Of a stretch of 64,000 nucleotides of DNA, positions 12,118 through 25,245 are shown piece after piece; position 1 is the stretch's first letter; each line of letters opens with the position of its first letter. Origin of the DNA: Tilletiopsis washingtonensis. Its lineage: Eukaryota; Basidiomycota; Exobasidiomycetes; Entylomatales. The stretch spans positions 619,669-683,668 of the forward strand of contig NW_020311998.1 of the NCBI RefSeq assembly GCF_003144115.1, in the 5' to 3' direction. Made by a program: the position numbers and the translations under genes. Under the pieces are notes generated by a model. The model ran no database searches. It was given only the letters and a program-made list of their open reading frames with translations, and was not told where the DNA came from.

Positions 12118-15100
12118 CTAGGCCATCTCGACAGGCAGAGCCTGATAGTCGGCGCGCGACTCGCCGCGACGGCCGCGCAGAGCGTTGATGCGGCGCAGAG
12201 CTGCGTCGCTCACGCTTCCCGCAGACGCCGAGAGCCACTCGAGGGCGCCCTCGAGGCGAGCAACGGCCGACTCGGTCGGCTTTGAGCCGTCGGCATACGC
12301 TGCGCTCTGATCCTGCAGTGCCGCCGGGCGGCGCCACCAGCGCAGCGTGAGGGAGCTGAGCACGACGGAGACGGAGCTGCACGCCATGGCTGCGCCGGCC
12401 GTCATCGGATGCAGGTGGTAGCCCCACGGCAGGAAGAGGCCCATGGCGAGCGGGATGCCGATGATGTTGTAGCACGTCGCCCAGACGAAGTTGAAGCGGA
12501 TCTGCCGGAAGATGCGGCGTGCCAAATGCAGGCTGGCCGGCACGTCGAGCAGGCTTTGAGGCCGCATGAGCACCACGTCGGCCGCCTCCATGGCAATCTC
12601 GCTGCCGGATGCCAGCGCGATGCCCAGCGTCGCCGCCGCCAGCGCCGGCGAGTCGTTGATGCCGTCGCCGACCATGGCGATGCCGCCGCGATCGCGTCGG
12701 CCGGCCTTGAGTGCCGCCGCCTCGGCCTCTTGCCGCAGACGCACCACGACGCCGCGCTTGCCGTTCGGACTCATGCCGGCGTGCACGTCGTGCGCCTCGA
12801 TGCCCAGCTCGCGTGCAATCGCAAGCGCAGTCGCCTCGCTGTCGCCCGTCATGATGCCAACGCTGATGCCCATGGCACGCAGCGCATCCACGCACGGCCG
12901 CGCAGAGGGCTTCAGCCGATCAGCCAGCGCAAAGGCCAGAACCAGCGAGCCGTCGAGCGTCGCAAAGACGACGGTGCGGCCCTGCGCCTCTTGTGCGTCG
13001 TTGAAGGCCGCCAGACGGGCAGGTGGCCGCGCACCGGCACCCTTGCCTTGCACGTAGGCCAGGTTGCCGATCTTGACCAGATGCGTGCTGCCGCTGGGCA
13101 GCGTCGCTCGGCACGAGACGCCGGAGCCCGCGACGTTGAGGAAGTCGCTTGTGGAGGGCGTAGCCGGAACGCCGTGTGCGCCTTGCTCCTCGTGGCTCTT
13201 GGACGCCTGAGCACTGCAGAAGTCTGCCACCGCGCGGCCAAGTGGATGCTCGCTGCGCAGCTCGACGGCGCCGACAGCTTCGAGCACGCTGCGTCGTGAG
13301 AGGCCGCCCGCTGCGGGTGCGCTCATGTTGCGCAGCGGCGCAGCATCAGCGCTGACCGCCTCCTCCGGCTCGCCATCGGCCCAGCAGAGTGCCGAGACTG
13401 TGAGCTTGCCCTCAGTGAGCGTGCCAGTCTTGTCGAAGAGGACGCGCTCGACCGAGTGGCTCGCCTCGAGCGGTCCACCGCCCTTGATGAGGATGCCGTG
13501 CTGTGCGCCGACGCCTGTGCCTACCATGACGGCCGTTGGTGTGCTGAGGCCGAGCGCACAGGGGCACGCGACGACGATGACGGAGATGCAGAGCTTGAGG
13601 CAGACCATGAGGCGCGTGGCGCCTTCTTGCCGGAAGACATCGGGCAGCGAAGGCGGTGCGAGCAGGTGCGAGATGATCATCCACGCGATGAACGTGAAGC
13701 TGCCGAGGCCGACGACGCATGGCACGAAGATGCCGGCCACGCGATCGGCGAAGGCCTGTATCGGTGCCTTACTTGTCTGCGCCTCCGAGACGAGACGCAC
13801 AATCTGCGCCAGCGACGTGTCCTTGCCGGCGCGCGAGACGAGAAAGTCAAACGAGCCCATGCCGTTGACTGTGCCGCCGATGACGACGCTGCCTTCTTGC
13901 TTGGCGACGGGCAGCGCCTCGCCAGTGACCATGCTCTCGTCGACGTTGCTGCTGCCGCGCACCACGACGCCATCAGCCGCGATCTTCTCGCCGGGCACGA
14001 CCTTGACGTAGTCGCCGCGCTGGATCAGCTCCGACGGCACCTTGTGCTCGACGCTCAGCGCCGCGCCGTCGCGGTAGATCACCGCCGTGCTGGGCGTGAG
14101 ACCGATGAGCTTCGAGAGCGCCTCGCTCGTCTTGCCCTTGGCCGCATTCTCGAGGTAGCGGCCGAACGTCACGAATGTAATGAGCATGGTGCTCGTGTCG
14201 AAGAACGTCGCCGGCTTGGCGCAGTCTTGGCCGCTGCCGCACAGCAGGCCAAATAGCATCGACAGGCTGGAGTAGACAAACGAGGCCGTGGTGCCGAGCA
14301 CGATGAGCACATCCATCGTCGCGCCGCCGTGGCGCAGTGCGCGGTAGGAGCTGACGTAGAAGCGCTTGCCGATGCCGAACTGCACGGGAATCGTGAGGGC
14401 GAGGCAGATGAGATCTTCGAGGAAGAGGTTGGGCAGCGGCTGCCAGCGCAGCACGCTGCGTGCAGCGCCCCACTTTGGCAGCACCATCGATACGAGAAAG
14501 ACGGGCACGGCGAAGCTGAGGGAGAAGAGAAAGGCAGCGCGCCATTCGGCCACCTCCTTGACGCGCGAGAGGGATTGCAGCTGCGTCGAGTCGCCATCTG
14601 CCGCAGCGAGCGTCGCATCGAAGCCGCACTCCTCGACACACTCGACGATGTCGCGCACGCCCACCTTTGCGGGATCGAAGTGCACGCTGGCCGTCTCGAG
14701 GGCGAGATTGACACTGGCGTCCAGCACGCCTGCCCGCGCCGCCAGGGCCCGCTCGACGGTGCCTGTGCAGCTGGCACACGTCATGCCGTAGATGCGCAGC
14801 GTCACGCTGTCCTCGGCCGCCTCCTCGAGCGGTGTCGCCTCGAAGCCCATGTCGTCGATCTCCTCGGCCAGCGAGGCCGGCGTCCACTTCTCAGCGTCGT
14901 ACGTGACGACGGCGCGCTCGGCCAGCAGCGCCACGGTGACGGAGTAGATGCCGGCCTGTGTGCGCAGCATGCGCTCGATCGTCTGCGCAGTTGTGATCAG
15001 CGACAGGTCAGGTGTGGCACTTGCGGCAGTCCTCCTGCCGCAGTGCCGTGCTGCGATTCGCTGCTCCTTCGCCGCTAGGCCGCACACTCACCTCGACACA

Positions 15101-15229
15101 GGCGCCGCACGTCATGCCCGAGACCTGCAACGTGGCCGTCACGCCCTGCGGCTGCTTCTCGCCGTCTTCATACGGCTCGGATGAGGCCGCTGCGCCGAGC
15201 AGCGGCTCAGCAGCGAGTGCGGCGGACAT
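12118..15229 (-). CDS. CCC2: Copper-transporting P1B-type ATPase (CCC2/ATP7-like)
   Basis: This membrane pump moves Cu(I) into the secretory pathway for loading of multicopper oxidases. It is about 1000 residues in two exons. The first exon (from 15229) carries the first heavy-metal domain start, GMTCGACVE; the intron interrupts that domain and rejoins at TIERMLRTQAGIYSV. A second metal-binding domain has YGMTCASCTG. The ATPase core is complete: TGEALPVAKQ (actuator), CPC in VVACPCALGLSTPTAVM, DKTGTLTEGK (phosphorylated Asp), the P1B-specific SEHPLGRA, and GDGINDSPAL in the hinge. Only two N-terminal metal-binding domains are present, as in fungal CCC2 and unlike the six of human ATP7A/B. Neighbours give no functional link. 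Confidence 0.95.
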
Positions 15230-16177
15230 GGCCGCGGGTGGCGCTCGCGTGCGGGCGTGCGGAGATAAGGCGGTGGGCGCAGAGGGGTCGACGAGCGGCT
15301 ATGCTGAGCGCATGTAGCGCAGTCGCATGCGAGTATGTGCAGATGTCGTCTCAGTGGTGAACGTTGGAGAAGGTGGGCCTGGCGTGAATGTGGTGAGATG
15401 AGAAGATGCGGAAGCAGCAAGCCGCAAGGAGGCCGAGGCGCCTGCTGCGGTGAAGCTTCGGCTTTGCCGCCGCTGCTCGCGTGCCTCGGCGCCGCCGTTA
15501 GCGCTGCGCCCTCTCTCCTGCGCCGCTGCCTGTGCCGGCGGCCCGGTGCCAGACAAGTTGCCGAGCTGCGTGGCGCTCTCCGCCGTCCTCGCCTCGGGTG
15601 TCGCGCCAGCCGCCGTCCAAGGACCAAGGGCCGCGACATCGCTGCCTCTGTGACGACGACCGGGTCAATGCTCCCAGCACCAGGCAGCCTCGGGCGACAT
15701 CGAGGTCGCTGCGTCTGCGCTGGCGCCGCGTGTGCCGCTGTGCGCGGCGCTCGCTGCGTGCTGCTTCTCCGCGCCGGCCGTGCTATCAGATCCGGCGTGC
15801 TTGGCAGCAAAGTCGAGTGCCCAGAGGGGCGTGCGGAGCCATACTCTCGGATCTCGCTCATAAGCGGAGCTCACAGCTTCGAATAAGCATGTACGATCAT
15901 GTTCCGGGCTCGCCAAGCAGAAGGGTGCTCATGGACGACCTCTCTGCGCTGAGGCGGCGCACGACCTGGCGCGGGGTCGGGCATGCGGCGTCCTGCCGAC
16001 GTGCCGGCCGGCATGCGGGAGCTCGCTGCATCTGCGCGCCGCGCCGCGGTGGAGGTTGGCCGCTGCTGCCGCACGCCGATCAGGCCATGCGCTGCGTGCT
16101 GCTGACTTGACCGGGGACGCCGCCGCACGCCGCTTCCTCTCGCTTCCCAACCTCCATCACCTGTAGCACCTTCAAAC
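15230..16177. promoter_or_regulatory. Divergent intergenic region, copper ATPase / DUF3074 gene
   Basis: These 950 bp hold long but compositionally random open frames on both strands (Arg/Ala/Cys-rich, no family resemblance). I treat the region as a bidirectional promoter. Confidence 0.45.
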
Positions 16178-17541
16178 ATGGCCACTCCCGCCCCCGACGC
16201 CATCTTTCCCTTCGGCGCCGCGCCGCTGCCCATCTCCTCGCTCTGCGCGGGCGGTGCTGATGGGCGTCTGAGCGCCGAGGCGCGCGATGCGCTCGTGCGC
16301 CAGGCATTTGCCATGACGCGTGCCTCGCTCGGATGGAGCAAGGGCAAGGTCGTCAAGACCGAGGTGGCCGACGTGCAGGTGTTCAAGGGCCCCAGTGTGC
16401 ACCAGGGTCGCCTGGCCAAGTGCGCATGGCACGGCAGACACAGCGTGAGTGGAGAGAGATGGACGCAGGTGGAGTAGAGCAGGATGCTTGGAAGAGGCGA
16501 GAGAGAGGAGAACGGGCGAGCGCGAGGAGGGCAGGTCTATCGCTCTGGCGCTGGCTGTGGAGCGGCTGTGGCAGCATTGTCAGCTCGTTGCTTCTGCATC
16601 AGCTACACGATGCCCTGGCCTCTCATCCTTCTAGCGCCGGCTTGATGCATGCCCTGGCTCTCTCACCGCGCTTTCTGCCCGCTAACGTCTATGTCCGCAG
16701 GTCCACCCGCCCGCGCAGACAAAGGGCAACCTGACGTGGGACGACTTCCGCGCCGGCCTCTTCGTCGACCACCCATCGCAGGAGACCGAGTACATCGAGG
16801 AGATGACGAGTGCCGTCGAGGTCGACGTGCTGGAGCGCGGCGTCGCCGAGGTGTGGAACAATACTTGTAAGTGTGCTGCCGAGTGGGATGCGCGACATGC
16901 GGCCAGTCCGCGTACTTGTTGTCGGACTTGATGAGCAGCTCGCGGATCTGAGAACCGAGGCTGCAGCATTTCGATGCAGTCCGCGCTGCGCTGCTGACAT
17001 TTGTCTCTTCGCCAGACGCACTGCCGACCCTGACGGCAAACCGCGACTTCCTGCAGCTGCTGCTGACGCTCGAGCTGCCGCGGCACGCCGAGCCGTACAG
17101 CGAGGCGCATGAGGCGCAGCTGCTGGCCTCGCTCAAGGGCGAGTCGCTGCCTGAGCCGGGCCCGGATGCGCTGCGCTCTTTCATCGTCATCCAGCTGCCC
17201 GTGTCGCATGACAAGTGCCCCGAGCGCGGGCCGGAGGGCTACGTGCGCGCCTACTACGCCAGCGTCGAGGCGATCCACGAGCGCGCAGACGGCACGACCG
17301 AGTGGCGGTGAGTTCGCATGCTCTCTCTGAGGCAGCGTAGCACATGCTCATGCGTCAACACAGCATGTTCCTGCAGTCCGACGCCTCGGGCCGCGTGCCG
17401 CTCTTCTTCCAGGAGATGGCCATGCCGTCAAAGACGGCGCCCGACGTGCCGTGCTACATCAACTGGAAGGCCAAGAAGAACGAAGAGGCTGGGCGCGTGC
17501 CAACGGCCACGAGCACGGCGCCTACTCACACTGCCTCGTGA
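16178..17541 (+). CDS. DUF3074 (START-like) domain protein
   Basis: The protein is built from four exons: 16178-16444; 16701 to about 16866; one starting near 17016; and a last one starting CATGTTCCTG. Junctions restore frame exactly (NT-YALPTL, EWR-MFLQSD). Recognisable DUF3074 features are SVHPPAQTKGNLTWDDFRAG followed by LFVDHPSQETEYIEEMT, then DFLQLLLTLELP, RSFIVIQLPVSHDKCPERGP, VRAYYASVEAIHER and PCYINWKAKKNEEAG. DUF3074 proteins are fungal, with a predicted START/SRPBCC-type ligand-binding fold. No substrate or pathway is known to me, and the neighbours give no clue. There is no signal peptide or membrane segment, so a cytosolic location is likely. Confidence 0.78.
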
Positions 17542-17794
17542 GGGCACCTTCATCCTCACTAGAGCGTCGAGACGCTCTCTGCACCGCTCGTCGCTGGGCC
17601 TTGATACCACCACGTCCTGCCACGGACACGCCAATATCTATACTTCTGTGCTGCGCTCCTCTGCCCCTCTGTGCTCTGTGCTGATGATGACGAGGGCGTG
17701 TCCCCATGATGATTGACAGCGCCCTGGCGCGTGTCGCTGCACGCGCACTCCAATACAGAACCTGTCCTGCGCTCCTCCTCTCGCCATGCGGCAG

Positions 17795-18872
17795 CTATTG
17801 CCGTGCGCCCAGCGGCGCGTTGTTGCTGCCCGTCATGAAGCCCGGCGGGCCCATCGGCGGCATGCCCATCGGCGGCGGGCCTGGGTAGCCAGCGGGTGGC
17901 GGCGGCACCATGCCGCCTGGTGGTGGGCCGGCGTAGGGGTCAAAGCCCATCGGCGCACCGAACTGCGGCGGGCCTCCAGGCGGCGGCGGTGGTGGGCCAC
18001 CCGGCATGCCGCCGTCCATCGCTCCCCATCCCGGCGGTGCGCCCGGCGGCGGCTGCGCCCACGAGCCGAGTTGCGGGCGCACAGGCATGGCGTTGTTCTT
18101 GCGTGCCTGCGCCGCCAGCAGCCGCTCGGCGGCCGTGCCGTGCCGCTCGCCGCCCTTGCCGTCCTTCTTGAGCGCATAGGCCACCGTGATGGCGCGGTTC
18201 AGCAGGAACTGGTTGTTCAGCGCCTCGATGGCTGCATCGGCCGCCTCGAAGGAGTCGTACGAGACGAAGCCGTACGACTTGGAAGCGTTCGTCTCGGGGT
18301 CGCGTGCCACCTGGACGGAGGGTGTCAGAGCCGGCATGTGCCACTCACTCTCGGCTGATTCCTTCTCTTGCCACACAGCAGCCTCTGCTGTCATGGCGCT
18401 GCAGCCCGTACGCCCACACTCACCTTCGGCAGGCCGACCACCGGGCCAAACGTCTGGAACGTCTCCCACAGCAGGCGCTCGTCGACGCCCGAGTCCAGGT
18501 TGCCGACGAACAAGTTGGCGCCAATGTCGATCTGCTTGCGGTCGCTGCTCGCCTTGTTGACGCGCAGCGGCTTGCCGAAGAGCTTGATGCCGTTGAGGAT
18601 GCGGCAGGCATAGTCGGCGTCGCCCTCGGTGGCGTACTCGGCGAACCCGTAGCCCTGGTGCGCCGACGTGATGCGGTCCTTGGGCAGGTGCACGTTGACG
18701 ATGGGACCGGCCTGCAGCATCAGCTCCCAGAGCAGCGCATCGCTGGCGCGCTCGTCGAGGTTGCCCACGTAGCACGTGGCATCCTGATTCCGGTCTGACG
18801 TGGGGCATGAGCGGGTGCAAGACAGGTGCGGCCGCCTCTGTGACACTCACCCTGCTCGGCAGGCCGCGACAT
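17795..18872 (-). CDS. SF3B4: Splicing factor 3B subunit 4 (SF3B4/Hsh49-like)
   Basis: This U2 snRNP SF3b component contacts pre-mRNA upstream of the branch site. Exon 1 is tiny (MSRPAEQ plus one base) and splices to [22 protein letters not shown]1 continues with [18 protein letters not shown] and GYGFAEY. RRM2 has [20 protein letters not shown] and [19 protein letters not shown], followed by the SF3B4 signature [14 protein letters not shown] and AAERLLAAQ. The C-terminus is Pro/Gly/Met-rich, as in animal SF3B4 rather than the short yeast Hsh49. The stop (TAG) is the complement of 17795-17797. It shares a 326-bp divergent promoter with DIM1. Confidence 0.95.
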
Positions 18873-20719
<1,847 letters not shown>

Positions 20720-20791
20720 TAATTGTATGCGATGCACTGGACATGCAAGGGCGGGCGAGGCAGTAGCGTGTGGAGCAGAGAAGCGCGAACA

Positions 20792-23661
20792 TCAGCGCTG
20801 ATTGAGCATGGCCAGGATGTTGGCCATGCTCTGCTGGCCCGACTGCTGAGCAGCCGTGGGGGCAGGTGCTGCCGCTGCAGCGGGCGCCGCGGCGCTGGCC
20901 GGAGTCTGCACCTGCGACAGCAGAGCAGAGAGACCTGCTGGCAGCGCATAGCCGCCGCTCGGCGCAGCAGCTGGCGCGGCTGCTGGTGCGGCGGTAGCCG
21001 GAGGAAGAGCGGCAACAGCGCTGCTTCGAGCTGCTGAAGCAGCGCTGTTGCCGCTCTTGAGCGAAGCGAGGAGCTGCTGCACCTTCTGCGCTTGATCGAG
21101 ACGCTGATTGGTAGATGAGAGCGTCAGCAAAGGTACTTGTGCGCAGAGCGTCGCGCGTAGACTCACGCTCTCCTGTGGCGTGGGTGCTGGCTTGGGCGGC
21201 GGTACCACAGCCTGAGGCGGCGGTCCAGCGGATGCCTGACCGTACGGCGGCGAGCCAGCTCCGTACGAGCTTGGCGGTGGCGCGTGCACGGGCGTGGGAG
21301 GCTTGACGTCGATGCCCTGAGGCTGGCCCCACCGCCGCATCGGCACCTCTCCGGCGCGATTGGCGCTCGCTGGCGGCGGCAGACCGCCGACTGATGGACC
21401 AGCGCCGCCATGAGGGATCGGGCTCTGGGCCGGTGGAGGAGCTGCGGAACCCCAGCCCGTCGGCGGTGGAGCGTTGAAGCCTGGCGGCGGACCCCCGTTG
21501 TACTGCGGCGGGCTCTGTGCGCCGTTGGGCGGACCACGAGGCAGCGGAGGCTGACCGTAGCCGCCTGGCGGAGCATTGCTTGGAGGCGCAGCCTGATACG
21601 GCGCCGGTGCGGACTGCGGTGGAGGCTGTGCGTATGCAGGAGCAGGTGCGGCTGGTGATGCTAGTCAGCAAGAGGCGCAAATTGACACGCGACAAGAGAC
21701 TGACGTGTTGGCGCCGGCGGCGGCATTTGCGGGTCCCACTCCATGTTCAGGCGCCACTGGCCGCTCTGGTGCCACCACTGGCCGTTGAGCTTGTCGAAGG
21801 CGAGCTGCTGCGCGCGGCTGTCGAAGAAGGTGACGAGCGCCGGACGCGGCGGGCCTCCGTACTGCGGCGGTCCGCTGGGGACGATGCGCATGATCTCGCC
21901 ATACTCGCCAAACGCCGCATCGAGGGTGGCCTCATCGACTGGCACAGGACGCCCCTGGTTCTCGAGCGTGATGGAGAGCGTGCCCTGCACGCGCACGTGG
22001 TCAGCAAATACGACCAAGCGCATAGCGAGGTCTTCCCTGGCGCACCTGGTTCTTCTCGCGGTCGCACGGCTGGTTGATCTCCTTGTCCTTCGGCAGGCTG
22101 AAGTGCACGTCCATCTGAGCGTCTGGTCAGCTCGGGTTCTCGGCATAGACAGGTCTCGACCATCTCACATCGCGGCCGGCCAGGTGCAAGCCTTGCAGCG
22201 CGCCCTTGGCCGCTTCAGCCGAGCGGAAGTCGTACTGTGAGCAGATGCAGCGGTCAGTTGTGCGCATGTCTGCAGCGGCGGGCTCAGACACTGACGTAGG
22301 CTACGAACAGCAGGCCGCGCTTGTGCGGCGGCTCAAAGTAGCTGCGGACCTGGCCGAAGCTCTCGAAGCGGGAACGCAGCCATGCCTGGTCCGCCTCGTA
22401 GGCAATGTTGCGGATGAAGAGCGTGCGGCTCGGCGCCTCGAGCAGCGCACGCTGCGGGTTCGTCACGTCGATCTGAGGGATGCGCGGCGGCGGCACGACG
22501 GGGCCTGACGCGGCGTAGCCACGATCAGGAGCAGGCGCCGGTACAGACGGTGCAGCGCCATAGGACGCCGGGGGCGCAGCGCGCCAGTCTGGCGGTGCAG
22601 AAGAAGGCGGCGGCCCGCCGCTGCCGCTCGCAGTGCGGTTGTACGGGTCACTTGGGTATGGGGCACGCTCAGCTGCGGGAAGACACAGCGCGGTCAAAAC
22701 GTCAGCCTCTCCTTCGCTCTCGCTCGAGCACGACACATCAAGCAGGACTGCAGCTAGCCGGCGCTCTGCCTTGCAGGCTTCACGCTCAGCACGCTCGTAG
22801 CTGCAGAGCGCCAGCCTGCCGGGCGCGGCCAGCCGGCAGCACGTTGCTCAGGTACACTCAGCTGAGCTTAGTTGACGGAGCGCTGCACGCCAAGAGCCGT
22901 CTCGAGCAGTGCAGCTTGTCTCGAGGCTGGCGCTCACGGCAGCTGCTTCGCTTCGCGTGCAGCGGCTTCATCGCCTTTTCGTGGCCGACCGTTCGGCGAC
23001 AACTTGGCTCGGCTCGCGCCAGTCGCTTCGGGGCATCACGAGTGCCAATCTCATCCGGACCGTCGCGGTTCAAGTATGCGGCAGACGCGCACGGAAGGCA
23101 GGCCGTTGTGCCTGAGTCGCGGGCGCAGCGGCGAGCTGACCATCGTCCGATCCGCGCGACCTTACTCTCCAGTACTCTGAACACGATACACCAAGACTCA
23201 TGCGCACCTTGGGACTGAGGCTGACCGTACGCCGCACCGGCGTGACTGGGCGGCTGAGACTGCGCCGAGGAGCCGTAGTTGCCATACTGCGGCGTGCGCG
23301 GCGGTGACGCGGCGTGCTCTGCACCGGGGTATCCAGGTCGCTGCTGCTGCTGCTGAAAGTGAGGCGGCGCGCCATAACCTCCAGACGAGGCATGCGGCGG
23401 CGATGCGGCGCCTCCTGCGCCATATCCACGCGGCGTCGGCGGTGGAGGTGCACCTCTGTGGCCCGGCGGAGGGCCGTAGCCGTGCTGCTGCGCCGGCGCT
23501 GGCTGCTGCTGTTGCGGATACGGCGCATACTCGCGCGACGGGCCCACTCCACCGCCACCTCCTCTGGGTAGCGGCGGGCCGCCGCCGTGCCGCTTACCGC
23601 CTCTTCCGGGACCACCGCCACCCGGCGGTCCGCCATTGCCATACGGATGGTGGCGGTTCAT
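20792..23661 (-). CDS. Mei2-like tandem-RRM RNA-binding protein
   Basis: I chose the ATG at 23661 (MNRHHPYGNGG). The N-terminal third is low-complexity Gly/Pro/Gln/Tyr. RRM1 begins SRTLFIRNIAYEADQAWLRS with KRGLLFVAY as RNP1, continuing YDFRSAEAAKGALQGLHLAG. The linker DVHFSLPKDKEINQ followed by QGTLSITLEN matches the DIHFSIPK...NQGTL join between RRM1 and RRM2 of Mei2-like proteins. RRM2 includes FGEYGEIMRIVP and PALVTFFDSRAQQLAFDKLN. The C-terminus is Pro/Ala-rich and ends SMANILAMLNQR. I do not find the third, diagnostic Mei2 RRM. A 528-nt intron (about 22679-23206) is long for this window. The role is probably mRNA binding or fate control; targets are unknown. Confidence 0.72.
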
Positions 23662-24175
23662 GGCCAAGCGCGGATGCAGGCTCAACAGCTGCGCAGCAGG
23701 CTGGACGGAGAAAGGGCGAGCAGCAGCGAGACGTGCGGCAGCACAAACGGAGAAGCGGGGCCGACGACGGCGATTCGGAGACGTGCAGGCTCAAGCACAG
23801 GCTGGAGTTGCGGCGCGTAGAGGAGGACGGTCGAGGACGATGGCGGTGCGGAGGCAGGGAGCGCGGCCGGCGCCCAGCCGCGTTTGGGCAGAGGAGGTCG
23901 GCCGGCCGCAAGCGGTGGCCCCATTTAGACTTCAACTTCAGGAGCGCTTGTTGAAGCTTGGAATATACCTGCATGTCGCGCTGGACTACAAGAGGAGGGA
24001 TTCGAATAGCACCGGCGCGCTCTCGTTGTATTAGCGAGTACAGTATGCACGTGCGCGCGCCGAGCTGCGCCGAGCCGGCCGTCGCCGCCAGCGCAGCGCG
24101 ACTCGTCCGCCGGCGGCCTCTCTCGAGTCTTTCGCGCTACACACACCCATTCTCCACCTCTCTCCGTCGCTCGCC
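23662..24175. promoter_or_regulatory. Divergent intergenic region, RRM protein / NDUFA6
   Basis: 514 bp lie between two start codons. The part nearest NDUFA6 is rich in CGC/GCC and CT runs. I see no TATA box or gene. Confidence 0.45.
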
Positions 24176-25081
24176 ATGACGACCATCCCGGCCCGTCTGG
24201 CCCAGACCACGCGCATCAGCGGCTCGCTCGCCGAGTCGCACGCCCGGGCGCGCTCGCTCTACCGCAACTACTTCCGCAGCGCACCCGAGCTCTGCGCCCT
24301 CTACGCCCTCGACGTGCCGCCGTCCGTCGTGCGCGCCAAGCTGCGGCAGAAGTTCGAGGCGCACCGCCACGTGCGCGACATTGCCGTGCTCGATGTCATG
24401 CTCTTCAAGGCGCACATCGAGTACCAGGAGACGATGAATGCGTGGAAGCAGGTGCCGCACATCATGCGCTGGTTCGCCGAGGAGGAGGTGAGTAGCTGGT
24501 GCGACACGCGCTTGGCGACGCAGAAGAGGCGCAGGGAGAGCGGCCATGCGCGACGGGAGATGCTGGGCCGAGAGGGTGCTCGACCTCGGTCGCTCGGTGA
24601 TCTCTGCGGACAGCAGCTTGTTTGCAGGCGCCCGCCGCAGGCAGCAACACATAGCAGCTGGCAGCGACGACGTCTGCGACATGGCGTGCGGCTTCCGATC
24701 ATCTCGTGGGGCAGATTGCTGCTTAAAGCAGATAGAGGCTTTGCACACAGCTCGTGGAGCTGCTGGACCCCGCACATGTCGCTGCCCGCCGGCCGACGAG
24801 ACGCACAGATGCTTGCGGCGCATTGCTGCCTTCTCCTGCTCAAGACGTTCCCCATCCCACTTGATGTCGCTGACTCACAAGTCTCTTCTTCTCCGTTCCG
24901 TCCATCTATCAGGCTGCACGTAAGTTTGGGCTGTACCCTGCGCCATTTGCGCTGTACCCTGCGCCATTTGCGCCGACCGAGGCTGAACTCGTACTCTCAA
25001 ACAGCCACGCCGCAGACGTTCCTGGAGAAGTTCTACGCCGGCCGGGACGAGGGCCGGACGCCGACTGGTCAGGGCAACTAG
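24176..25081 (+). CDS. NDUFA6: Mitochondrial complex I subunit NDUFA6/B14 (LYR protein)
   Basis: This LYR-motif accessory subunit of NADH:ubiquinone oxidoreductase binds the mitochondrial acyl carrier protein at the matrix arm. Exon 1 (24176-24487) encodes SLYRNYFRSAPELCALYALD, VRAKLRQKFEAHRHVRD, MLFKAHIEYQETMNAWKQ and HIMRWFAEEE. The conserved C-terminus TFLEKFYAGRDEG lies at 25017 onward in the same frame. Two splicings keep frame. One is a single intron ending just before ACGTTC. The other uses a 7-nt micro-exon, GCTGCAC (24913-24919), flanked by CAG and GTAAGT, with a last exon from 25005, giving EEE-AAPTPQTFLEKF. I favour the micro-exon. The whole span is also open without a stop (301 codons), but the middle 170 codons are Arg/Ser/Cys-rich and non-conserved, so I read them as intron. 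Confidence 0.85.
   Translation: MTTIPARLAQTTRISGSLAESHARARSLYRNYFRSAPELCALYALDVPPSVVRAKLRQKFEAHRHVRDIAVLDVMLFKAHIEYQETMNAWKQVPHIMRWFAEEEVSSWCDTRLATQKRRRESGHARREMLGREGARPRSLGDLCGQQLVCRRPPQAATHSSWQRRRLRHGVRLPIISWGRLLLKADRGFAHSSWSCWTPHMSLPAGRRDAQMLAAHCCLLLLKTFPIPLDVADSQVSSSPFRPSIRLHVSLGCTLRHLRCTLRHLRRPRLNSYSQTATPQTFLEKFYAGRDEGRTPTGQGN
24930..24971. repeat. Perfect 21-bp tandem duplication in NDUFA6 intron
   Basis: The unit 24930-24950 is repeated exactly at 24951-24971. It lies in the intron that follows the 7-nt candidate micro-exon and is a multiple of three, so it leaves the open frame intact. Confidence 0.92.
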
Positions 25082-25245
25082 GCGGGACGAGAAGAGGCAT
25101 TGGAGGAGATGGGCAGGTGGAGAAGGAGAATGATAGCGCGTGTCTAGATCTCCTTGCCGTCCGGCTATCTCGCGTCTGCGTCACGACACCAACTGCCAGT
25201 CACGTTCAGGCCAGCCAAGGCATGCGTTCCATCTATCTATTACGC

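Noticed and set aside
23990-24060. TTCGAAT-containing segment considered as a tRNA T-loop
   Set aside because: No acceptor stem, D-arm or anticodon arm could be paired around it.
24176-25081. NDUFA6 as a single 301-residue intronless protein
   Set aside because: The middle is non-conserved and contains good splice signals; family members are about 110-140 residues.
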